Below, piece after piece: positions 35,301-47,300 of a stretch of DNA of 64,000 bases (the first letter of the stretch is position 1; every line of letters starts with the position of its first letter). Below the pieces are notes generated by a model. It was not told the DNA's origin and did not search any database. It saw only the letters and a program-made list of their open reading frames with translations. The DNA comes from Maea johnstoni (Eukaryota; Annelida; Polychaeta; Spionida; Magelonidae): contig OZ012685.1 in assembly GCA_963942565.1 (NCBI GenBank), positions 18,537,978 through 18,601,977 of the forward strand, written 5' to 3'. The translations under genes and the position numbers were made by a program.

Positions 35301-38300
35301 TTATACAGTTGTAATTAATTTCGACCAACAGTTCTCTTTTGAATATTTTTACAATTGCTCTGATCACAAGGTTATAAGCAGATCAGTGTTCAGGCTCACT
35401 GGCATGAATGTGTTGAAAAAACGCGCCCTGGCTTACAAGTGGAATGTCTGCGGTCGAGACGGCTGGACTTCGTCTGCAGCCAATTGAAAAGAGATCGCGG
35501 CCCCCCGTGTACTGAAGCACCTTAAGTTAACTCTTATATCCTTGTAATGTGCAAACATGCCCTGACCATTTAAGTGGTATGTTATTGACCAGAAGTGTTT
35601 TTCGAAAGTATTTGAAGGTCAGGTCCTAGCCCACAACACTTTTTAAATTATTTTGTGAGTATATGACTAATTACGAGTTTTTATTCATGAGTATTATAGA
35701 ATTAGCAACTAAGTTTTGGTTATAAGTATTATAGATCCAGACAACCCTCATCAAGGTGGTCTCCGATTGCCAGGCATAAATAGGTTCATCTTACTGCTCA
35801 CTTTTTAATTTTTTTTATTGTAAACATCTTTCAATGAGATATTGAAACTTTCACTTGGATTTTGGTTCTCCTTTGGATACTTGATGTGTGTAATTTAGTA
35901 ATTTTTAACTTTTTCGTGTTTAATTTAGTAATTTGACTTGTCATCATATAAATGTAAATACTTTCTTAATGCTTCCCCAAGTGGATGACCAAGCACTACA
36001 TGTAACATTAATGTTACATTTATCACAATACAACCAGTAGTTTCAGGACCTGAATGATTATTAAGGTCCTGAAACTACTGGTTGCATTGTGAGGCTACAA
36101 AGAAGACCTAGAGCAGACATACCATGTGTGAAAATGGAAGCCAGACATGTCTTCCTTTTGTTATTTTCATAGTCAGAGAAAGAACTCTAAAGTTGTGTAT
36201 TTGTGTACTTTGAAAAAGCGTCATTACGACGCTGGTTCATGTGTTCTTTTTCTATTTCTTTTAAATATATGTGCATAATAATTAATTATCTTTACCTTCT
36301 TTTCATTCTAGTCTGAAACCGAGTGGCAGCATTTTCTGATACAGTGTCTAGAAATCATAGCAAAAGTAGCTGATTTAATACCAGGAGAAGTCTTTCGCCA
36401 AATAGTGAGTATGGCCCTTTTAGAAATAATACTGCTAGATTAAAATACAGTATGAGCTAATAACATGGATCATTGGATTTAATTGTAATTTAAGTTTATG
36501 CATCAGTTATATCCCTTCACCAAATATTTGCTATAACCTTTTTACCTATGTAAGTCCAAAATATATGTTTATTGAAATTTGATTAATGTTTGAACTTGTA
36601 CATTTTAAAAGCAAAGCAAAACCCTTATTTGAGTGAAATTAGTTTTTCCTTTTCTGTTTGATAGTCATTTTTCAAAAAATACTACAATTGATGAGTTATG
36701 CTCAGAATTGTTGGCCCTTGTGAGCACTCCACATACAAATGGATTAAATAGAATACTCTAAATCTACTTTTATCTCATGTTATTTACAACTATGGTTGAC
36801 CCCCTGGGTATTCTAAGACTTATAGTGCAGTAAAGCTGATTTCTTTGTTATTTTCCAGTATGAGCTCTTCAGGGAGTATGCCGACATATATCTGGGACTA
36901 GAACAGTACATAGCCAATGGACCGCAAGGTCGCCGCTTTAGCATTACCGGGGAGAATGAGTGCCGGAGACTTCACTGTACCATGAGGGACCTGTCCTCCA
37001 TGCTGCAGGCTCTCGGGACCCTATCCTCACACTTCATTGCAGAAAACTTCATGAACAGATTCACAGATGCACAAAACTTAGTGGAGAGGTACGTATGATA
37101 GTCTAGCTTAACCCTTCAACACACAGTTTCTCTGGAAGATATCGTCTGCCACTCTCATACTTTGAATATAGCTTGTGAATAAAGCGAAAGTTCACAAAAC
37201 ATTTGAAAGCCATTTATTGTTTGGCTTCCGATCAACATTTCTCCTAATGCTTTCGAGAAAAATGATTTTGTAAGTAAAACATTTCTAAAATCATCAGGCC
37301 TCTTTTGGCTGCTCTGAGTGTAAATGGGTTAAGTTGACCCGCTTCTGTGCTGGATGGGTTATTGTATTATTGGGTCATTGTATGATTGGGTCATTGTATT
37401 ATTGTTTATTGAGTTAATGAGTCAGAAGAACATTGATGTGGAACAGTTATAGAGTTTTCATTATTGAGGTAGTTGTGGAAGTCTAAGTCAACCGCAATCT
37501 TCAAAGTAGATTTTTCATTATGTTCACTGTAGATAGACTGCAGAAATGAAGGAAATGGTTTAAAGGGTTGGAAAACTTTCTCTGGTATAGATATCCATCA
37601 AACCGTCAAATCTTCTATGTCACTATTAATGTATCATTCTAAATAAAAGGTCTATGGACACTACAACTTATTGGAAAGATGTATGCATACATGAAGCCAT
37701 CCCTGGGAAGTCCACTTTGTTCCTAAGACTCTGAAATGGGCCATGATTACACTGGAGGTTTTCTTAGATAAGAAAACATAAGCTGTGGTAAAGTTCACGC
37801 CCTTAACTGTGCCTATTCTACTACCTAATGGATAGCCTGAAATTCATATCGAACACAGGGTGTTGACTAGTAATCTGTGACTACAAATATCAATTACCTA
37901 ATCAAAAAACAATATCAAAAGAGTTTTTTTGCCAAGTAAGTTTAACTTATTAAGAAATGGTTGGAGGAGCTTTTATAATCAAACCTCTTTTTTGTGTTGC
38001 ATTATAGCTATGTTTGTCATCCTTAAGTTATTGTAGATTGGTTCATCTCTCTGCCTATGGTACCATGTATAGCTATATGTCTGCCGTCTTTTTATTCTAG
38101 ATTGGTCCATCTCTCTGCCTATGGTACGCGGTTAAAGCTGTATGAGGTCAGCTCTGTGGCTCAGAGTGTGCTGCAGTCAGACTTCATTGATGTGTAAGTA
38201 TCAGCAACAACAATGTCAAAAAAATTCAGACATGCATGGTATTTACAAATCAAATGTACCCTTTATTGATCAAGAAAATCTCATTTGAGGTAAATCATTG

Positions 38301-41300
38301 CAAATTAGAAATTGTGGTCCTATTCAGGTCAACTCAAGCACCTAAGTTATAGAAAACATTTTATTTAAACACCAAGACCTTAGGGATTAGATACCTTAGA
38401 GATTAGATTAGTTAAAAAGGGAACAGGAGTGCTAAACTAGATGTCTTATGTAGACCTTAGGGATTAGATACCTTAGGGATTAGATTAGTTAAAAAGGGAA
38501 CAGGAGTGCTAAACTAGATTAATGAGTGTGTCACCAGCATCACAGCCTTAAGCGAGTCTGTCCTGTTCTTAGAAACTGACCTGCAAAATTTCCAAATCAG
38601 AAGAGACCTCCTTCTCCCACTCTGAGGTGTGTTCTAAGGTTAGGATAATGTAAAAGAGAAGTTGTCCTCAATGGTTTGTCTTCAATGGGGTTAAAGGTCA
38701 AACTAGTAAATTTTCCAATCAAGATCCCTCAATTTCAAGGGATCACTGGTGCTGTGTCAAAGGTAGCTCTAACAATGGTGCATGAGTAATTTTGTGTCTT
38801 GGGACTCTGCAAGCCTCGTCCCAAGACACAAAATCACTCACTCGTGCAAGATACCTCCTCTTTCCATCCACTTGTGATGGAACCTCTATATCCCTGCCTT
38901 GCATTGAGTTGACATCTGCTGGAGGGATCTCTACTTTGCTTACGCTTTTGTTCATTCTTGAATATTTATCTGTCTTGCAGGCACGCCCAGTCACTGGCCA
39001 CTCTGAAGGCCTATGCGTCGTGGATCGCTCAGTTCCACATGGAGTCGTTCAGCCACGAGCAGCAGCGGCAGAAGTGCACTGGCCTGCTAACCGCCATTGT
39101 GGAGCTCCTGATGCCTCTCTTCAACAAGCAGCCAGGCTCTCCTGTAAGTAAAATGACTACCGTAAATTCTCAGAAATTTAGACCACCCTAGGATTTTGGG
39201 TCACTATAATTATTTTGCACAATAATTATTGGGAAATGTGGACCACCCTTGTTCTATTACTCGTAGCTGTTTCACTAAGTATCAACAACTTGCTTAGTCA
39301 GCATTTTCATAAAACATTGGCCACCTTCAAAGAGTGCTGGGGAGATGGAGAGAGCCCAAGAGAGATGGGAGAGAACGAGAGAGTGGTTAAGGTTGTGGGG
39401 GAGAGATGCAGATACCCTTTGCCTATTGCTGATAACCTACAGCTTGCTGTCTTGTTCAGGTTCCAGACAAAGTGCTTCGCTCAGCCACTCACCTCATCCT
39501 GTCAGTGTTCACGACCGTGCGGCCGCCCTTCCTCCTGCAGATGCCTGACGTTCAGGCCATGTACACCAGTCTCACCCAGGGCGCAATCACCACTCTTCCT
39601 AATGAGGTAAGTAGGTATTGAGGCCATGTACACCAGTCTCACCCAGGGCGCAATCACCACTCTACCCAATGAGGTAAGTAGGTATTGAGGCCATGTACAC
39701 CAGTCTAACCCAGGGCGCAATCACCACTCTACCCAATGAGGTAAGTAGGTATTGAGGCCATGTACACCAGTCTAACCCAGGGCGCAATCACCACTCTACC
39801 CAATGAGGTAAGTAGGTATTGAGGCCATGTACACCAGTCTAACCCAGGGCGCAATCACCACTCTACCCAATGAGGTAAGTAGGTATTGAGGCCATGTACA
39901 CCAGTCTAACCCAGGGCGCAATCACCACTCTACCCAATGAGGTAAGTAGGTATTGAGGCCATGTACACCAGTCTAACCCAGGGCGCCATCACCACTCTTC
40001 CCAATGAGGTAAGTAGGGATTGAGGCCATGTACACCAGTCTAACCCAGGGCGCAATCACCACTCTACCCAATGAGGTAAGTAGGTATTGAGGCCATGTAC
40101 ACCAGTCTCACCCAGGGCGCCATCACCACTCTTCCCAATGAGGTAAGTAGGGATTGAGGCCATGTACACCAGTCTCACCCAGGGCGCAATCACCACTCTT
40201 CCTAATGAGGTAAGTAGGGATTGACACCTTTAACGCTTCCAATGCTGAGGCTAATTTCATCCAAAGCACAAGGACATGCAGATTTTTAACGACCATCTAA
40301 ACCCTATCATGTTGGTATTCATTAGATAGCTATTACAGTACTTTCAGATAAGTACCTATGTGCCAGGGTTTCAGTCATTTTTAAGGTGTTTAGCATCATT
40401 TTGTAATGGCCAAATTAGCCACCAACAGCGAAATGGTTAAAAAAAATTGCGATACAATACGATTGTGATATTTCCTTGACAATGTGATAGCTTAATATAT
40501 CAAATGATACTGCCTGCCTCTCAGGCTAATTTAGCATTTTCAGCTTCGGAAATTTTTCTAGTAAATAGCAAACTGCCTTTTTATGCATGTGATATCCAGA
40601 TAGCAATAAAGGTAATTGAAATTAAAGCTGCCCTATGGTATGTTAGTAGTGCAGGTAGCCTATTGGTTTCTAGGTTGACCTGTCTGTAGAATATTAGGAA
40701 ATTAAAGGTGAATTCTGTGAATACTGACACCGATAGCCCTTGATTTATTAGTTTCTGAGAAAATAGGACTTGATATTTAGAATAGTAGTATTTCAGGTTG
40801 CCTTTTGTATTTCCAGGTTCAGCTGTTGCTGTACCGGTCTCTGTCACACTACCTCCTGCTGCCGTGGCCAGGACTCGCCGAGGCAGAGCAGAACTGGTCG
40901 TCGCGCTCCGCACATCATCTCAACTTCATCAAGCAGCTCACCGAGCAGTACCGGCAGCTCAAGCAGACAGCTCTGGCCGACAACAAGACCCTACAAGAGC
41001 AGAGTAAGTACACCCATCCTATATTTAAGAAAAATTAATAGCTGAACTACTACAAAAAAAAATAATTCAAGAGCGAAGGGTCCCTTCTTTCTTTATGAGA
41101 GAATAACGACAGAGAGAGAGAGTAAATGCAACTTTTTTTAATGTTCATTTTCTTTAAATATACATTATTATATATTCCATATTTTCATGTGTATAAGACG
41201 CACTTTTTTACACAAATCTTTACACTCAATACGGGGGTGCGTCTTATACAAAAAGCTAGAAATCTAGGGTGTATTACATCGAGTGCCCAGGCAACACAGA

Positions 41301-44300
41301 GATCACAAATCGATAACCAGCCATTACCGCAACCCGTATCAGAATTGAGGCTCGGGCATGATTTCATTTCAATTGTGTTTCTAACATGTTTAGCACGTCT
41401 CTAACGGTTCAACTTCAGCAGTACTGGTAAAACCTTATCAGTCCTATCTGGCCGTAGACACCATAGTGAATTGTTTGTTATCTCGGACCTCTCCAGCCGG
41501 TTCTATTTTAAGCACAATGATTACAATACACTGCATGAATGTCCAAGCCCCTAGTGTCTATAGAGTACAGTGACTTCAAATTACAATCAACGTAATGTTT
41601 GTTCGAATCCAATGCTAGTTAGTAAGATGACCCCCCATTTCTTTCATTTGTATTTAGAAAATAGCTAGAGACATGGGCCGAAAGGGGGGTGCGTACTATA
41701 CACAAAGCTAAGGTTTATACATCTTTTTAAAGGCCTGAACAAGGGCTGCGTCTTATGTGTGCGAAAATACGGTATATATATGTATATATAGATATTAACA
41801 GTCATACGTTTAATAAATCCCCCACTGAATTCAACTACATTTAAAGAGGGTTCACACTAACACCGTATTATGTTTAATTTGCCACCTGTATGTTTACGTG
41901 ATGGCCATAGTTGACAAGCAATGAATAAGAATAAATACCAAAATTCTTCAAAAATAAAAAAGTGCACCCATCCTGCTCAAGCTCCACTTGTAGTTTTGAT
42001 TATCGCCACTTTTCTGTCATATTTAGGCTAAATCGTGACTAGCCAGTTGTAAGTGATGGAAGGAACCGGAAAACCTGGCAAAACCACTGCATATCCCCAA
42101 GTCACTGGCAACTTTCTTACATGCCCTGGACAAGACTAGAACCTGGGGTAATGGTCAGAAGCAGTGAGCAGTCATTGGCAGTTTCGTGTTTGTTTCCAGT
42201 GAAGACTGTGTGTGAAGATTGTTTAATCTTTTTGATATCTGTGAGACGGCCATGTTTAACATGCATATTTGTGTTTGTTTACAGTGAAGCCGTGCGTGAA
42301 GCATACCCTGCATGTGCTGACTGACCTGGTGGAGTCTATAGCTGGAGAAGGGGTCAGCAAGAGCAAGCAGATCTGCTACCAGTCCCTGCAGGACCTCGTG
42401 CAGGTCTCACTCGCACTCTTCCCCATCTACATCAACCAGTTGGGTGAGTGCAAACATGCCTTTGTGTTGGGGGGCCATATTATACAAATGCGACATCCAA
42501 GTGGGGCTAATGTGATGGAATGGATCCCCACGGAAGGATGGGTTTCCCCCCAGGTCAAAGCCCAAGGGAAACCATCCTCCCATGAATAGATTTCAATGGA
42601 GACTGCAAGATGTGACAATAACAATCATGAAGATAACCAATTCATACCTGCAGTAACCAAGAACTCCTGATTATGTTGAATTCGTTGATAATATTTTAAA
42701 TCAGTATTTTCCAATTATTTGATGGATAAATGTATGCTAATCACAACTCAACCTTCCGATTATCTTTTATATATATATTTTGCAATTTTTTTTCCTTATT
42801 ACCTAGCCTTATTACCGGTGCACGTGCCGCGGAAAACTTCATCAGTTGATACCGGCATGTCAATATCTGAATTCTTTGCATTCCAGATGTAACGGACGAC
42901 ATCCTGGGGTTCTTCCTGGCACTGTTCCAAGGCTTACGGGTACAGATGGGGGTGCCCTTCACAGAACAAACCATACAGACTTTCATGACCATGTTCACCA
43001 GGTAAGCACATAAGGATTTATATATGGGTCTTTTATATGTCCATTAGGACTGGTATCGAGACGTAGCGATCCACTGTGATTCGAATCTTGTACCATTGAT
43101 CGAATCAGCAAGGGCATGTCAATACAACTCGATCCTAAGATGAGTACTACTAAATAGTACTTCACACTCCCATAAAACACTCAAGGGAATATAAAACTCC
43201 CATTAAAGACTGGTAGCAACTGACATGCCGGCAAACAGGAAGCTATTGTTGTCCCGCACACTACAGGGAGGCACCCACTCTGGGAGACCGATTAGCACTG
43301 CGGTAGTGCCGACATTCATTTACTTATCGTTACATCGTCACTATTACTTACAAAGAACTTTCCTCAAAACATGAAAATGCCCATGCCTTGAAAAAGGATT
43401 TACATCCCTGTAGACTAAAATGTATCAGATATACATTTTCCTATACATTAACCTAACCATGTAGTTTACTGTATTAACTTCATGAAACAAAGCTTATTAT
43501 TATTACTATTATTATTATTATTATTGTTGTTGTTATTATTATTATTTGAATATTTTAATACCCATATGCCCTGTAACACCTGACAAAAAAAAATTCAAAT
43601 GTATATGAATATATATACTATGAATAATAACATATTAGGATTTAATTGGAAATTAAATTTAATTGAAAATTAAATTTAACAACTTCTATCTTATCATTCA
43701 AATGAGAATGCCTTGAGGAAAAATACATATCTGTAGTATGAGACCCACAATGAAACTCAAATTATTGAGTTAGATGTAAATATTGTATGATGATGATGTA
43801 TAGATGTAAATAAATCCCAGCAAGTTCCAAAACGACGCTAAGGCTCGGAATTGGGATCGGTATCATAATAATAGTGATGCCAATCTCGACCCTAAAAATA
43901 CCAAGTCAATACCAGTCCTATTGTCCATGTCTGCTGAAGCAGCTAAGTTAAAAACTTATAGTTGAAACACCCAAGACCACATGGATTGGATAACAATTGT
44001 TAGAAAGGGGTGCTAAACTAGGAGATGGGTTATTTTGAGTGTGTTACCAGCATCACAACCTTAGACTAGGCACAGTTACGGGGCAATTCCAACAAAAGGG
44101 ATTCAGTTTCTTCTCAAATCAATGATAAATGACTATTATAATATCAAGTTTCCAGGAAGTTTTACTAGTGTACAAAGATTTGTTCAAACTTTCCATAAAT
44201 ATGTGTTATCTATTTGATATCCATTGCATGCACATATTATTTACAGATCATCCTCTTTTGGTCATTCCAGGGAGCAGTTGACAGAAACTATACTTCATGA

Positions 44301-47300
44301 GAGCAACGCAGGCTTCAAAGTAGTAGAAAAGTAAGTAGAGAATTGTGAGGATATTCATTTTGTTTAGTTTTAGTTTTTTGTCATATTTTTGTCAAGAGTT
44401 GAAGATTTTCTCAAAGGCTTGTCTGTCTTATCAATTCATGCACAGGGAGATGTAGGCTAACGCTATTGCAAGATTCATTTGTGTTTCCAAAAAGTGTCAG
44501 AAAAAGCATGTTTCTGTTGCAGGGTAAGAATAATCTCTTTGATATATTTTGGGAAAGTACCATAGTCTGAATATATCTCAGCTGTTTGATAATTACCTTT
44601 CTTCCCTGTTCACTCTGTGGTTAGTGTGAAAGTGCACTTGTCTACCCCCCCCCCCCCCCTCTTTTATGGACAGCACTTGTATCAAATGTTTTTTAGTTAT
44701 CTAAATTTTTTATGTTTTAGCAATTCATTCACTTGCTAATTGCTTTGTCTCGTGCAGGTTTCTGAAGATCATGCAGCTCATCGTGCAGGAGCCGGGCTCC
44801 TCCTTCAAGGCCTTCATTCCCAGCATCATCTCTATTTGCATGGAGCAGATCTACCCAATAGTCGCAGAGGTAACTCCACACTTCACTTTACTCTGGTCAC
44901 CCTCAACATTTTTACTAGATAATCCACCTCTGAAAAGTATTTAATACTTAGTTATCTGTGCAACATTTTTAACAAATTTTATGTATCGGTGGCAGGTTTT
45001 TGCAAATTTTAACTCAACTCTTCAATCTACTCTGGCCACCGTCAACATTTTCACTAGGCAATTCATCACACTGAGAAGTATTTAACACTTCCAATGCTGA
45101 GACTACTTTCATTCAAAGCACAAGGACGCAAAGATTTTTGAAAAATATCTAAACCCTGTCATGTTGGTATTCATTAGATAGCTCTCACGGAGTACTCTCA
45201 GATGAGTGCCCACATGCCTGGGTTTCAGTCATTTTTCAGCTTTTTTGCATCATTTTATAATGCCAAAATTAGCCACCAGCAGCACTAGGGTTCACTTATT
45301 TATCTTTGTAACATTTTTAACAAATCTTATATATAGGTTGGAAGTTCTTAAAAAATTTGTTGAAATTATGACTTTATTACCCTCTTGTTTCAGCGTCCCT
45401 GTCCCGACATTAAGCCTGCCCTCTATGAACTACTCTATGAACTAATGCTCAACAATTGGCGCTACTTCTTCCGTGGTTCTGTCCTGACCTCCTTGCAGTC
45501 TAAGGTGGAGGAAGTCGAGAACCAGCCTCAGTTTGTCTCTATTATGCAGGTAAGGAAACTATGGTGATTTACATGGCTTACCCAGGATTTAAAAATGCCT
45601 ATCCAAAAGAGCTATTCCAAAATTTCTGCCTGTCCAGATTTAGCTACTCAGCTACTATAAATCTTTGTACCAACATGATTTAGCAGCCTATTGTATCAAA
45701 AAGGGCCATCTACACTTCACCCATGTCCTAAAAAGGTGGTTTGTTAGGAAAAAATTTGGTTATTATCCCAAAAATTTAAAAAGGACAATTTACAATTCAG
45801 CCATGTCCTTAAAAGATGGTTTGTTAGGAAAGATTTGGTTATTAACCCTGAAAAGTCAATTTTGCTTGTCCATAAAGGAGTTTTTCAGGAAACTGCCTGT
45901 CCAAAAGACGGGCTGGACAGGTCCTGGCTAAGTCTGTGACGGTGAGATCTAGCTACAAACCTTGGGACCAGGGCAAAATGCCCCACATTAGGTTGCATTC
46001 ATGTCTCTTGAGTTGTTTTCCTCAATATTCTGAAAGGAAATGGGACCTGGATATTATTTTCACTATAGGATGTATTATTACTATCGATAAACATCACCTA
46101 TTCATATCTTGAAGCTCGTGATGTCAATCGCTGCTTTGACAATCAAAGAAAATTAGTTTCCCTAGATGGCAATAGGTGACACCATCTGTCGCCCACCAAT
46201 TTATTGTTATAGTATCGTTTACACATTTCAAGCTGAAACTTAAGAATCAAAGTTTTAAGATAGTAATCTGGTTTTCCTATCATTTGTGATATTTGTTATT
46301 CAGTGAACACTTTGATTTGATATTGGATGTTTGTTCGATTCTGTTTTTCAGTCATTTGGTCAGTCTTTTCTGCAGCCGGATATCGCAATTTTTAAGCAAA
46401 ATCTTGAAGCATTAGATAAGCTCAACTCTAAGTACAAGCTCTACCATAAGGTTTGTATATCTTGATAAGACTATGATATGGGAAAATTTACTGCGAAGTT
46501 GAATTTTATCCAATTTATCATTTAAAACTTTTCAGAACTTATGTCACAGATTAATGAATTGAGAATAGTATGCAGTATTGGTAGCATCAAAATAAATACG
46601 AATATGAATAAAGTCAAAATATTCATTGATATAATCGAAAGATCGAAGATTTACACCTCTCCTGTGTGCCTGGTTGGGATTGCAATTGATTTGTAAAATA
46701 ATTCTTGAATCACAAGTTATTGTCAAAAGTATCATAGATCCAGACAACATTTGACATTGTTGTTTTCCATAGGATCTTCAATATTGATGATATCTCACAG
46801 GCAAAAGCATAGTGGGGAAAATTTTTGAAAGAGAATTGTTTATCAGAAAACTGTCAACCGCTCCTCTTCAATTTTTTTTACAAAATCATTCTCAAGTCCT
46901 AAGTTATTGTCAAAAGTATCGTAGACCCAGACGACATTTGACGTTGTTGTTTTTCAGAGGATTTTCAGGGAGGTGATGCTGCTGCAGTTCCTCAACGTCC
47001 TCATCCAGGTGCTGGTCATCAAGTCACATGACCTGCTCCAGGAGGAAATAGGCATAACCATCTACAACATGGCCTCCGTGGACTTCGACAGTTTTTATGC
47101 CAATTTCCTGCCTCAGTTCCTGGCCAGCTGCGAGGGCGTCGACCAAAACCAAAAAACCATCCTTGGCCAAAATTTCAAAATGGACAAGGTAATTGATATA
47201 AGTCAAAATGTTTCCTTCTGTCTTGCACCTCACTCCCTCGGCTTCCACCACTGCTTCTATTGTTTTGTGAAAATTTGTCGGGGCTATCCTCATTCTTATT

